A stretch of 64,000 nt of DNA from Lacrimispora sphenoides (GCF_900105215.1 NZ_FOIP01000001.1:248001-312000), one strand, 5' to 3'. Positions 51,985-61,268 are shown, counted from the first letter of the stretch. Notes: generated from the sequence alone by a model not told the origin. Made by a program: numbers and translations.

Positions 51985-52806
51985 TCAGCCTTTGGCTGCG
52001 CCGGCCATATTAAAGCCCTTTGACATATAATTTTGTGACAAAATATAAAGTAATATAGAAGGAATGGCATAGATGGCCGAGTAAGCTGCCAACTGTCCAT
52101 ATATTATCATACCATGCTGTCCGAAAAATTGATATAGAGTTACAGATGCCGGTAATTTATTTAGGGTCTGCAACAGGATATATGGTATAAAAAAATTGCC
52201 CCAGCTCCCTGAAAAAGTAAAGATGAAAACCACGCAAATTCCCGGAAACATTAAGGGAGCGATGATTTTTTGAATGCTAGCCAATGTGGACGCACCATCT
52301 ACCCAGGCCGCCTCCTCCAGTTCTATTGGGACATTGTCCATAAAATTTTTCATGAGCCAGATCCCATAAGGCATAGAGGTTGCCGTTAAAAATAAAATGA
52401 GACCCAAAGTCTTGTCATAGAGTCCAATGGTCAGGAACATCTTATACACCGGGACCATGACTGCCGTTATGGGAAGGGAGGTCATAAATAAAATCGTATA
52501 TAAGAATAAACTTTTATAACGAAGTTCATATCTTGACAAGGGATAAGCTGCCAAGCCTGCAAATAACACCACCAGGACCGACTGTCCAAAGGAAATGAGC
52601 AGTCCGTTGGCAAATGCCCTCTGATTGGTCTGACTGGACAGGATCACCTTGTAATTATCAAGAGTCCACTGGGTGGGTACCTTCACCGCCTGAGAAGCGT
52701 TGCCGTCAAAGGAAGCCAGCACGATCCAAAGCAGTGGAAGGACAAATATAACCGCTAATAGGGTCAGCACCCCATAGGGCACCGTTTTTCTTAATTTCCA
52801 ATACAT
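51985..52806 (-). CDS. Carbohydrate ABC transporter permease, MalG type (mannoside locus)
   Basis: Membrane permease of 273 residues with six predicted helices and EAA loop LEEAAWVDGASTLASI. Lies 12 bp after the partner permease and 20 bp before GH38. No ATPase is encoded in the operon. Confidence 0.92.
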   Translation of the reverse strand: MYWKLRKTVPYGVLTLLAVIFVLPLLWIVLASFDGNASQAVKVPTQWTLDNYKVILSSQTNQRAFANGLLISFGQSVLVVLFAGLAAYPLSRYELRYKSLFLYTILFMTSLPITAVMVPVYKMFLTIGLYDKTLGLILFLTATSMPYGIWLMKNFMDNVPIELEEAAWVDGASTLASIQKIIAPLMFPGICVVFIFTFSGSWGNFFIPYILLQTLNKLPASVTLYQFFGQHGMIIYGQLAAYSAIYAIPSILLYILSQNYMSKGFNMAGAAKG

Positions 52807-52818
52807 GAAGCACCTCCT

Positions 52819-53697
52819 CTAGTCCTTTCTCATGACTCTCGTATAAAAAACACTGAGCACAATCCCGATCACAAGCAGAATCATGGAAATAGCCGTGCCG
52901 TATCCCAGCTGCTGGGAAATAAACGCCTGCCGGTACATAAAGATGGGAAGGGTCAGGGTTTTGGTTCCAGGTCCCCCGCCTGTCATCATGTAGATCAGCC
53001 CGAATACACCCAGGGTCGATAAAGTATTCAGCATGGTATTTGTGGCTATGGTGTTCTTGATGCAGGGAAGGATGATCCTGATCATGGTTTGAAAAGGGCC
53101 TGCCCCATCTACCTTTGCCGCTTCCTCAATATCCACCGGTACCCCATCTAACGCTGACTGAAAGTTCATCATGGAAAATGCAGTCCCATGCCATATGTTT
53201 GCTAAAATGACCGTTGCCATGGGTATGGCGAACAGGAATTCCACAGTGGGAAGATGGAAAAAAGAAAAGATCTGGTTTAAGGTACCTTCATCTCCGAAAA
53301 AGGTGCTGCAGCATAAAGCCACAACCACCTCCGGCATGATCCAGCCTGCCAGGAAAACAGGACCTACGATCCCCCGGAATATCCTGTTTCTGTTTCTCAT
53401 GTTAAGGGCAATGAGAAAACCCAGTACCTGCTGCCCGATCAGGCTTCCAAGGAGAAAAACAAGGGTGTTGACGATGCTGATGCGTACGGTGCGGTCCTTA
53501 AACATGCTGACATAATTGGACAGGCCGATAAATTTGAGCTGTTTTGCATTCTCCCCTGATAAAGCCAGGTTTGTAAAGGAATAATAAACGGTCAATAAAA
53601 TCGGCATCACAAAAAATACAAGTAAAAGGACCATAGAGGGCAGAATTAATACTGATTTTCTTGCTTCCGCAAACAGCCGGCTGCTTTTTTTATTCAT
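52819..53697 (-). CDS. Carbohydrate ABC transporter permease, MalF type (mannoside locus)
   Basis: Membrane permease of 292 residues with a basic N terminus, six helices and EAA loop IEEAAKVDGAGPFQTM. Its ribosome site (AGAGGA) is the end of a 52-bp tandem duplication that lies directly upstream. Confidence 0.92.
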   Translation of the reverse strand: MNKKSSRLFAEARKSVLILPSMVLLLVFFVMPILLTVYYSFTNLALSGENAKQLKFIGLSNYVSMFKDRTVRISIVNTLVFLLGSLIGQQVLGFLIALNMRNRNRIFRGIVGPVFLAGWIMPEVVVALCCSTFFGDEGTLNQIFSFFHLPTVEFLFAIPMATVILANIWHGTAFSMMNFQSALDGVPVDIEEAAKVDGAGPFQTMIRIILPCIKNTIATNTMLNTLSTLGVFGLIYMMTGGGPGTKTLTLPIFMYRQAFISQQLGYGTAISMILLVIGIVLSVFYTRVMRKD

Positions 53698-53810
53698 GGT
53701 TTCCTCTTTTCTGCCCTGTTTCTTAGGGCATATAGGTATCCCTGTAAGGGGTTTCCTCTTTTCTGCCCTGTTTCTTAGGGCATATAGGTATCCCTGTAAG
53801 GGGTTTCCTC
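53698..53810. repeat. Tandem duplication, two full 52-bp copies plus 9 bp
   Basis: Identical copies at 53698-53749 and 53750-53801, then GGTTTCCTC at 53802-53810. Each copy contains a hairpin (GCCCT/AGGGC arms), a smaller CCCT/AGGG hairpin and an AGAGGA ribosome-site sequence on the minus strand; only the copy next to the permease ATG can use it. The exact identity suggests a recent event. Confidence 0.9.
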
Positions 53811-53819
53811 CGTTTGGAT

Positions 53820-53866
53820 AAAAACAGGGAGAGCCAGGTGCTTTGCTATTGCACGTTAGCCCTCCC
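53820..53866 (-). terminator. Partial terminator between binding protein and permeases
   Basis: GGGAGGGC...GCTCTCCC stem with an inner GTGC/GCAC pairing, then TGTTTTT on the minus strand, 17 bp past the binding-protein stop. It would keep binding-protein mRNA in excess over permease mRNA. Confidence 0.7.
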
Positions 53867-53883
53867 CTTCAAATCCTGAACGT

Positions 53884-55305
53884 TTATTTTGTCACGGTAT
53901 TATCTGCGCCAACGCTGTTCGTCACGTCTGATTGATACTGCGCCATTGCATCCTCCGGACTCGTACCTGAAACAACCGATTCTACCATGGTCTGTATATG
54001 GGTGGTAACCGTTGAATACTGGCTGTTTCTTGGCCTGTAGAAAGCTCCGGATAAAAAGCCGGTGCACTTTTCCATAAAGGGCTGGGAAGCGTATGTAGGA
54101 TCTGCTGCAATATCAGTTCTGGTTGCAATATTTCCCTGGGCAATGATGGTATCCAGATAAATATCATAGCTCATGCAGTGCTTGATAAAATCTATTGCCG
54201 CGTCCTTTTGATCGGAAAGCTGTGGTATGGATAATGCCCAGCCGCCTGACATGGTGATGCTACCCGGTTTCTGCCCCTCAGAGGTGGGCATGGCTGCGAT
54301 GCCAAGCTTATCCTTATATTCCGGCCATGGAGCTGATCCTGTTTCCTTATAATTTCCTGTCATCCAGTATCCGTCTAAGGAAATGGCAAGCTTGCCACCA
54401 GGTAAATATTCTCTGGAAGCAATGTTTCCTGCTTCTCCGTTTAATACCTTGGAAAGGGATGGCCCGTATCCTTCCTTATATATGGTGTTGATAAAACTCA
54501 GGGATTTTAAAATATTTTCGCTGGATGCGATCCATTTATCATTTTCATCTAAAAGCTGCTCACCTGTCCCGTAAAGAAGCATCTCATAGGTCTGCATGGA
54601 GGTTGCTTCTCCGCTCGCTACTCCTGAATTGCACCAGAAGGGCACCACATCCGGGCATTTCTCCTTGATGACCTTGCAGGTATCCAGGATATCCTGCCAG
54701 GTTTTTGGCTGCCACTCCGTATCTAAGCCGGCTGCCTTAAATATGTCTTTGTTATACCACAATCCGCGGGTATCGGTACAGTAAGGGATTCCGTACACGC
54801 TTCCGTCACTGTATGTAACTCCCTCCACCAGCGGCCCGTAGAAGGTCCCGTCATTCCATTCCTTATAATCCTTTAAGTAGGCAGAAAGATCGGTGAGATA
54901 ACCGGCTGCCACGTCCGAGGGAAGCTGGAACGTATCTTCGCAGACTATGTCCGGAGCCGTATCCGCTGATTGAAGTGCCAGCGCCACCTTTGCAAAATAA
55001 TCTCCTTCTGAAGCAGTAATGGGGGCAATGTCAAGTTCAATGGAATCCTTTTTATCATATGTCTCATACGCATGCTCAAACCAGTTCTTCAGGGCATCGC
55101 TTCCACCATCCCGGAAGGTGATGGAAATTTTCGTCTTTCCGCCTGTGCTCTGGGTTTCTGCTGTTTTTCCGGTTTCCCCGGAAGCTGCTTCTGTCTTTCC
55201 TCCGGCTGTTGTCTCCGTCTTTGCCCCGGAGCCCTGGCATGCTGCCAGGGAAAGAATCATGGTTGATGCAAGCACCGCTGCTGCAACTTTCTTCATTTTC
55301 TTCAT
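53884..55305 (-). CDS. Sugar ABC transporter solute-binding lipoprotein (mannoside locus)
   Basis: Extracellular lipoprotein of 473 residues with lipobox LAACQ and a Thr/Gly-rich linker to about residue 55. The family 1 fold shows in ISITFRDGGSDALKNWF, YGIPYCTDTRGLWYNKDIF and MSGGWALSIPQLSDQ. First gene of the mannoside operon, preceded by GGAGGG and a hairpin-rich leader. Ligand inferred from GH38: an alpha-mannose oligosaccharide. Confidence 0.92.
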   Translation of the reverse strand: MKKMKKVAAAVLASTMILSLAACQGSGAKTETTAGGKTEAASGETGKTAETQSTGGKTKISITFRDGGSDALKNWFEHAYETYDKKDSIELDIAPITASEGDYFAKVALALQSADTAPDIVCEDTFQLPSDVAAGYLTDLSAYLKDYKEWNDGTFYGPLVEGVTYSDGSVYGIPYCTDTRGLWYNKDIFKAAGLDTEWQPKTWQDILDTCKVIKEKCPDVVPFWCNSGVASGEATSMQTYEMLLYGTGEQLLDENDKWIASSENILKSLSFINTIYKEGYGPSLSKVLNGEAGNIASREYLPGGKLAISLDGYWMTGNYKETGSAPWPEYKDKLGIAAMPTSEGQKPGSITMSGGWALSIPQLSDQKDAAIDFIKHCMSYDIYLDTIIAQGNIATRTDIAADPTYASQPFMEKCTGFLSGAFYRPRNSQYSTVTTHIQTMVESVVSGTSPEDAMAQYQSDVTNSVGADNTVTK

Positions 55306-55698
55306 AAAACCCTCCCATCTCTTATTCGTCTCCCAGACTTCCTGGGAAGAAACATATATTTGTATGGTACCTTTATCTACGCGGGCAGCGAACCGGATAA
55401 ATCTGCCTGCATGCTAATTCGGCGACTGCCGCGTTAACTATAAGTAACCCGTGAAGCGTGTTTCTTATAGTGGTTAAGAGAATGATAGCATAAGAAAGTT
55501 TTACAGAGTATTCCAAAATTTTAGAAAAGGGGTATAATTTTAACCTCATCAAGTAAGACCCCACCACTTATGCCTTTCCGGCATTGAAGTGGTGGGGTCT
55601 TATTGTGTCAGAAGGGGTTCAAGCCCCTTCTGACAAGCTGCTATAGCATCTATGAGGTTATGAGCAAGCAGCGAAACGATCCGACTGACTCTTACCGC
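55306..55698. other. 393-bp intergenic region with five strong hairpins
   Basis: No convincing coding sequence. Hairpins: 55331-55347 (TCCCAG/CTGGGA), 55380-55433 (CGCGGGCAG/CTGCCGCG with an adjoining CGAA/TTCG helix), 55437-55471 (ACTATAAG/CTTATAGT continued by AAC/GTT and CG/CG), 55555-55601 (perfect 15-bp arms plus an inner ATGCC/GGCAT stem) and 55606-55635 (12-bp arms TGTCAGAAGGGG/CCCCTTCTGACA). A weak minus-strand promoter (TTGGAA-18 bp-TATGCT, 55487-55516) would put the first three in the leader of the binding-protein gene. Alternatives are a decayed IS200/IS605-type or other palindromic mobile element. Confidence 0.7.
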
Positions 55699-56955
55699 CT
55701 ACCTTTCTAAAATGGCACTCCTGATGTCACCCTGAAGCCTTTTGGAAACCTCCTCCGGTGTCATGGTCTTGTCTCCGAGAAAAGCCGTTAGATTCCCCGC
55801 AATTCCATCTGAAATGATAAACCATGTGGTGTAGGCATTTTTTAAGATGCTCTGGTTTCTCTCCCGTTCTACGAATTCATCCGGAAGACCTCTTACCAGT
55901 CCGGGATTTACCGTTACATCCGTTCTAACGGAAAGGCAGTAGGTGTTTTCATAATAGCTCTTAACCACCTCCCTGGATGTAAGGTAATCCAGCAGTTTTA
56001 TGGATTCTTCCATATCCGCCGTTACCGTGATCCCGATGTTGTCTCCCTGCAGCAGATACGTCTGCTTCTGGATATAAGGGATTTCCGCGATTTTATACTC
56101 GCACTTCTTATCCGAATTCTCCAATATGGACATGGAGCTTAGCTCTGCAATGGCGATCTTTACATATCCCTTGGAAAACGCCTTCATTAGCTCCTTCTGA
56201 TTCCAGTTGATCACATCCTGATCTATGATCCCCTCATCCCTCATATTGCCAAGCATTTCATACAGTTTCATGCAGTTTTCCGTATCCAGGCTTCTTAAGG
56301 TTCCTCCGGCAGAATAGATCATCTGCAGAAAACTGGAGGCGATATCCTCTTTATTCTTCATGGCAAAACCGAAATTATAGGTGCCAAGGGTACTGGTTTC
56401 CCTGCACAGCTTAAGAAGCTCTTCCATCGTATCCGGTATGGTGGCATTATGCTTCCTCAAATGATCCTCATTATAAAATACCACATAGGGGTTGCTGGTA
56501 AAGGGAATGGAATAGCAGATGCCGTTTACCACCGTGCTGCTGTATGCATTCTTTAAATACAGGGAGGCTCTCTCCACTGTCATGTAATCGGACAAATCCC
56601 TAAGAATTCCCATGGACTCAAGGGCAGGCGTCATAACGTTCTCACAGATGATCAGATCAGGGAGGTTATTCTGATCCTTATCAATGCACAGCTGCTTTTG
56701 AAAGCCGGACTGAGAGACATACTGAATCCTGACCTCCGGATTCCCCGGCAGTTTAGAATATTCATCTACAAGCCTTTTTAAATAATCACCGCTTTCATCC
56801 TCCTCGCTGACAGCCATGACCACAAGCTGGTCCCTTTTCTCCTCCACAGCTGCCACCTCATTGGATTCTCTGTAATATTTTAAAATTACGCTGATCAATA
56901 AAAAGGAAACCAGCAGCCATAAACAGATTAAAAGTTTTTGTACGGTCCTGTTCAT
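55699..56955 (-). CDS. Membrane-anchored solute-binding-like protein co-encoded with a two-component system
   Basis: Protein of 418 residues with the fold of family 1 (MalE-like) sugar-binding proteins: LPDLIICENVMTPALESMG, GICYSIPFTSNPYVVFYNED, TMEELLKLCRE. Instead of a lipobox it has one uncleaved-looking N-terminal helix (LLICLWLLVSFLLISVIL) after a short basic stretch, so it should stay anchored with the binding domain outside. It starts 3 bp after the response regulator gene and has no permease gene after it, which suggests a sensory role, presenting ligand to the kinase, rather than transport. Transport with the mannoside permeases cannot be excluded. Confidence 0.8.
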   Translation of the reverse strand: MNRTVQKLLICLWLLVSFLLISVILKYYRESNEVAAVEEKRDQLVVMAVSEEDESGDYLKRLVDEYSKLPGNPEVRIQYVSQSGFQKQLCIDKDQNNLPDLIICENVMTPALESMGILRDLSDYMTVERASLYLKNAYSSTVVNGICYSIPFTSNPYVVFYNEDHLRKHNATIPDTMEELLKLCRETSTLGTYNFGFAMKNKEDIASSFLQMIYSAGGTLRSLDTENCMKLYEMLGNMRDEGIIDQDVINWNQKELMKAFSKGYVKIAIAELSSMSILENSDKKCEYKIAEIPYIQKQTYLLQGDNIGITVTADMEESIKLLDYLTSREVVKSYYENTYCLSVRTDVTVNPGLVRGLPDEFVERERNQSILKNAYTTWFIISDGIAGNLTAFLGDKTMTPEEVSKRLQGDIRSAILER

Positions 56956-56958
56956 ATC

Positions 56959-58470
56959 CTAGAATACCTTTCTATAGTCTGAGGGAGACACTCCCATAAT
57001 GGAACGAAATACCTTATTAAAATACTTCGTATCCTTATACCCCACCATTTCAGCTACCTCATGGATCTTATAATTGCCTGTTGCAAGCAGTTTTTTTGCA
57101 ATGCTGACACGGAATTCTCCTAAAAAAGTACAAAAGTTGATCCCCATTTCCCTGGTGAACAGCTTGCTTAAATATTCCGGTGTGATCCCCACCAGATCAG
57201 CCGCATCCGAAAGTGAAACATCCTTATCATAATTCTGCCTTATGAATTCGATCACATTTAAGATCATGCCATTGCCGGTTAAAGCATCCTTTTCCCTGTC
57301 ATCTGCAAGCATGTCAATCACTTTCCAGTAATTGTTCAAAAAGATTTCCCTGATTCCGGTTTTCATCATATCGTTTAACAGGTATTGGTAGAGGGCCTCA
57401 ATGTCTTTGTTTTTCATCAGGTCCCTTGCGGTATTTAAGGCAGCCATAACAAAACGGACGGTATGATTTTTGATCACCTTAGGCTCTTCCCTGCTTTGAA
57501 TGACCATCTCCTCAAATTTCCTGGCGTTTCTTCTGATTCCCTCCTTGTTTCCATTTCTTATGTCTCTTTTCACTCCGCGCTCCAAATATTCCGGATATTC
57601 CACCCTTTCAAAGGGCAGATTTTTAACCAGCTCCCTGTCAATGATGCACTGGTCCTGAAATACAAAGGTATAGGAAAGATATTCCTGCATCTGCTTTAAA
57701 GTATCTTTAAGACTGGAAAGACTTCCAAGTTCCCCATAGCTGATGAGAAATTCCCCCTTCTCCTTCAGCTCCTTCAGTATCTGGGTTTTAAATATAGTCT
57801 TTAAATACTTAACGTTCTGGCCGTCTGATATCATGACAAGGATCTGTTTTTCATAGGGAAGCTTAAAGATGAAAAAGCCGGTCAGACAGATTGCGTCAAG
57901 GCTGTCTTTAAGGACTTCCGACATCTGGTTCGTTGTATCTTCCAGAATGCTTTCCGACTGGATCAGAAACATGGAAATGACCTGGTCCTTTTGCTTTCGT
58001 ATCTTTTCAGCAAATTGCTTTTGAACCATTTCCTCATCGCTTCCGTCTCCAGTCAATAAAGAAAACAACAGCTGCTCCGCGGAAACCTGCTCCACCTTGT
58101 TCTTTGATAACTTTTTCTCCACGGTCCCAAGGACCTCAATGATGTCCTCCACATCAAGAGGTTTCAGCAAATATTCGGCTACGGATAACTGTATGGCGCG
58201 CTGGGCATATTCAAACTCTGAATACCCGGTCAGAAGGACTGCCGCCGTCATAATCCCCGCTTCCCTGATCTTGTGAATCATGGCCAGTCCATCCATTTTT
58301 GGCATGTTGATATCCGTTATAACCACATCCGGATGCAAAGATAATACTTTTTCAAGCCCTGCCTCTCCATCGCTCTCCCCTGCGACCACTTCATGTGACG
58401 TATACTTTTCAATGATTTTTATGATCCCGTTCCTGGTGTTTGGTTCGTCTTCCACAATTACCACTCTCAT
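56959..58470 (-). CDS. YesN-type response regulator with AraC DNA-binding domain
   Basis: Regulator of 503 residues. Receiver domain with acidic VEDEPN, phospho-acceptor D53 in ITDINMPKMDG and K in LLKPLDVED; long middle region; C-terminal AraC domain (about 405-503) with SLSDAADLVGITPEYLSKLF and VAEMVGYKDTKYFNKVFR. Twenty bases separate it from the kinase gene upstream. Likely activates the mannoside importer and GH38 operon downstream. Confidence 0.93.
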   Translation of the reverse strand: MRVVIVEDEPNTRNGIIKIIEKYTSHEVVAGESDGEAGLEKVLSLHPDVVITDINMPKMDGLAMIHKIREAGIMTAAVLLTGYSEFEYAQRAIQLSVAEYLLKPLDVEDIIEVLGTVEKKLSKNKVEQVSAEQLLFSLLTGDGSDEEMVQKQFAEKIRKQKDQVISMFLIQSESILEDTTNQMSEVLKDSLDAICLTGFFIFKLPYEKQILVMISDGQNVKYLKTIFKTQILKELKEKGEFLISYGELGSLSSLKDTLKQMQEYLSYTFVFQDQCIIDRELVKNLPFERVEYPEYLERGVKRDIRNGNKEGIRRNARKFEEMVIQSREEPKVIKNHTVRFVMAALNTARDLMKNKDIEALYQYLLNDMMKTGIREIFLNNYWKVIDMLADDREKDALTGNGMILNVIEFIRQNYDKDVSLSDAADLVGITPEYLSKLFTREMGINFCTFLGEFRVSIAKKLLATGNYKIHEVAEMVGYKDTKYFNKVFRSIMGVSPSDYRKVF

Positions 58471-58490
58471 GCAAGTATCGTTCCCCCTGT

Positions 58491-60317
58491 CTATTCTTCA
58501 AACAAAATCTCAGCCGTTATTTGGGTTCCTCTGTCATTTGATTCAATAAAGAAATGCCCTTCTTCTCCATAATAGTATTTGATCCTCATAATCACATTCC
58601 GTACCCCGATGCTTCCCTCTATGGTGCCGCTTGAATAATCATAGTGATTCAGTTCCCTGACCAGATCCCCATCCATGCCTTTTCCATTGTCCTCCACTTT
58701 TACCACCAGATGCTTATCTCCCTTTTTTCTGATGGATACTGTAAGCATATCCTGTCCGGTATCGCCTGGAAATCCATGGATAATGGCATTCTCAATGAGA
58801 GGCTGGAACAGCAGCTTGTGCATCTTTAAATCCAGGACCTCCTCATCCACATCCATAATACAGTGAAAGGAAAAGGAAAACCTTTGCTGCTGGAGAAAGA
58901 TATACTGCTTTAAATACTCAAGCTCACTTCTCACACTTACCACACCATTGCTTTTATGTACGCTGTAACGCAGGATTGATCCAAGATTTTTCAGCATTTT
59001 ACTGATTAGAAACTGTTCATTTTCTATGGCCATCCAGTTGATGGCATCCAGGGTATTGTAAAGAAAATGAGGGTTGATCTGGGCCTCCAAAGCTTTTAAT
59101 TCCGCATTTTTCTCACGGAGAAGGGCTTCCTTTTCTATCTTTCCGGACTGGTCAATCTTCTGTACCATGTGATTGAAGTGCCTTGCAATCTTTCCAAACT
59201 CATCCCGCCAGGTGTGCTCGATCTGTACCGTATAATCCCCCTTATAGGCTCTGTCCATGGCAGAGGTAATCTTTTCAACACAGACCTGTAAGGAACCTGC
59301 AAACTGGATCATAATAAGAATGCTGGTAATGATAATCAATATCGTAAGCAGAATGATCACCTCAAAGATATATTTAAAATCCTTTAAAGGCACTCTGTAA
59401 TCCCGGAGGCTGACCAGGACAAACTGGTTTTTTAACACAGGCTTTGTGTAAATGCTGTAATATCCATTGTTCATGATCTGATGGGTTTCCGCCGCCTGCC
59501 TGATCTTAAGTTCCGGCTGGGAAAACAGCTCCTCTCTGGAGTCTTCCCATTCTTCGAAGATGCCTGTCCCTATTAAATCCGCCCTGGTACTGGAAAGGAT
59601 GCTTCCATTGGCATCACAAAGAAAGGATACATTGTATTCGCTTTCGTTTTCCTGGGAATAGGTTTCCCGGATATTGGTTTCGTCAAGGCAGATGAGAATG
59701 CTTCCAACCGTTCCTTGTCTGTAATTATTAATATCCGCAATCCGGTGTCCCAGATAGATGATATTTCTTTTTGTCCCGTTAGCCTCCTCCCGGTTTATGA
59801 CATTGGAATAAACGGTCTGGGTGTTATGAAAGGTCTCATCGGTCACAGCCAGCCAGCTTTTATCCTTTTCCGGAAAGCAATAGCTGTCCATGGTGCTGTT
59901 GGTAATGGAATCATACAGGATGCATTCCTTTTTCTGTGTCACCACCGCAATCCCCAATATTTCCGGATGAAGATAGGAGATATTTTCCAGATCTTCTTCC
60001 AGCTGCTTCTTTAACAGATAGTAATTCCTGGAATCCCATACATTCAGCTTTTCCAGCTTTAGGGCATATTCATTTTCCGTATAAATAGACATGATGATGC
60101 TGTCATATTCGGAAAAGAAATCTTCCAGCCCTTTCTGGGATAATTTCATATTGCTTTCCACCAGAATATCCATCTGTTTTTTTATGGTGTTGGCAGCAAT
60201 GATACAGGTTATGATTTCAATTACCATGACAGGGACGATTGAGACAAAAAGCAGGATGATCAATGTCTTTTTGGCAATCCCCCATCCTCTGTATCTGTTT
60301 ACCAAATATTTGATCAA
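58491..60317 (-). CDS. YesM-type sensor histidine kinase
   Basis: Membrane kinase of 608 residues starting at TTG 60317, with AGGGGG eight bases upstream; the nearby ATG at 60321 runs into a stop. Helix 1 (about 18-40), extracellular sensor domain, helix 2 (about 310-335), HAMP, His_kinase with H417 in QINPHFLYNTLDAINW, and HATPase with IENAIIHGFPG and the GSIGVRNVIMR glycine box. First gene of a three-gene unit with the response regulator and an anchored binding protein. Confidence 0.93.
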   Translation of the reverse strand: MIKYLVNRYRGWGIAKKTLIILLFVSIVPVMVIEIITCIIAANTIKKQMDILVESNMKLSQKGLEDFFSEYDSIIMSIYTENEYALKLEKLNVWDSRNYYLLKKQLEEDLENISYLHPEILGIAVVTQKKECILYDSITNSTMDSYCFPEKDKSWLAVTDETFHNTQTVYSNVINREEANGTKRNIIYLGHRIADINNYRQGTVGSILICLDETNIRETYSQENESEYNVSFLCDANGSILSSTRADLIGTGIFEEWEDSREELFSQPELKIRQAAETHQIMNNGYYSIYTKPVLKNQFVLVSLRDYRVPLKDFKYIFEVIILLTILIIITSILIMIQFAGSLQVCVEKITSAMDRAYKGDYTVQIEHTWRDEFGKIARHFNHMVQKIDQSGKIEKEALLREKNAELKALEAQINPHFLYNTLDAINWMAIENEQFLISKMLKNLGSILRYSVHKSNGVVSVRSELEYLKQYIFLQQQRFSFSFHCIMDVDEEVLDLKMHKLLFQPLIENAIIHGFPGDTGQDMLTVSIRKKGDKHLVVKVEDNGKGMDGDLVRELNHYDYSSGTIEGSIGVRNVIMRIKYYYGEEGHFFIESNDRGTQITAEILFEE

Positions 60318-60364
60318 GTCATGTTCCCCCTTTGTTAAAATCTTCCAAATCTCTTCTTTTTTGT

Positions 60365-60393
60365 ATTATAACATAATTTATAAATAAGGATAA
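60365..60393 (-). promoter_or_regulatory. Promoter of the kinase-regulator-binding protein operon
   Basis: Minus-strand TTATCC, 17 bp, TATAAT, with an extended -10 (TGTTATAAT) that can offset the weak -35. Confidence 0.65.
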
Positions 60394-60412
60394 TATTTTC
60401 AATCAGTCCGGC

Positions 60413-60450
60413 AAAAAAAGAAGGCCTCAGCAAAAATGCCGAAGCCTTCT
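60413..60450 (-). terminator. Terminator of the metal-chelate ABC operon
   Basis: AGAAGGCTTCGGC/GCTGAGGCCTTCT stem followed by a run of T on the minus strand, 24 bp past the ATPase stop. Confidence 0.88.
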
Positions 60451-60473
60451 ATCTTTTTAGTCTTTAAAGCATG

Positions 60474-61268
60474 TCAGGTTAATGCCAGGGCAGTTACGGA
60501 TTTAAACCGATGCCCTTCTTCTTCAATTTCATTGATCAGAACCTTAACCCCAAATGCCTCTTCCATATGTTCTTTCGATACCACTTCATCCACTTTGCCA
60601 AATATACTTTTTCCGCTGCGGTTCAAAATCAATGCCTTATCGGATATCTTTAGCGCATGTGCCGGGTAGTGGGTATTAAAAATACAGGATATGTTCTTTT
60701 CATCCGCAAGGCGGCGGATTGTATCCAGAATAATCAGCTGGTTTCTAAAATCCAGATTGCTCTCCGGCTCGTCCAGCACCAGTATCCGGGGTTTTGCAGT
60801 CAGGGCACGGGCTATTAAAACCATCTGAAGCTCTCCGCCGCTGATCCGGCTCACCAGCTTCCCTCTTAAATAATCAATTCCAACACTCCGGATCGCCTCA
60901 TCGGCAATTTCCACATCCGCCTTTTTCGGACGGCTGAAATTTCCGATATGGGCACTGCGTCCCAGTAAGACCATCTCCTCTACCGTATAGGAAAAAAGGG
61001 ACGCTTTCGCCTGGGGAACATAGGCAATTGTCTGCCAGACATCTTTTACAGACATTTCTGCCAGACATGTTCCATCCAGATAGCTTCCGCCTGATTTCCA
61101 TTTCAGCAGTCCCATCATATTGCGAAGCAGCGTGGTTTTGCCTACACCGTTTGGTCCCAGGATTGCCAGTACTTCTCCATCCTGAAGCCGGAATGTGATT
61201 TCTTTTAAAATTTCTTCCCCTGCCTTATATCCAAAGCAGCCTTTCTTTACTTCAAAAATCACAGCCAT
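60474..61268 (-). CDS. Iron-siderophore/corrinoid-type ABC transporter ATP-binding protein
   Basis: Cytoplasmic ATPase of 264 residues of the FecE/BtuD class: Walker A GPNGVGKTT, signature ISGGELQMV, Walker B ILVLDEPESNLD and switch His in FNTHYPAHA. It overlaps the permease gene by 10 bp. Last gene of the operon. Confidence 0.93.
   Translation of the reverse strand: MAVIFEVKKGCFGYKAGEEILKEITFRLQDGEVLAILGPNGVGKTTLLRNMMGLLKWKSGGSYLDGTCLAEMSVKDVWQTIAYVPQAKASLFSYTVEEMVLLGRSAHIGNFSRPKKADVEIADEAIRSVGIDYLRGKLVSRISGGELQMVLIARALTAKPRILVLDEPESNLDFRNQLIILDTIRRLADEKNISCIFNTHYPAHALKISDKALILNRSGKSIFGKVDEVVSKEHMEEAFGVKVLINEIEEEGHRFKSVTALALT

Noticed and set aside
55373..55567. 64-residue minus-strand frame in the hairpin-rich region
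   Set aside because: No ribosome site, no recognisable domain, and it crosses two hairpins. It could be a decayed transposon fragment but cannot be supported as a gene.
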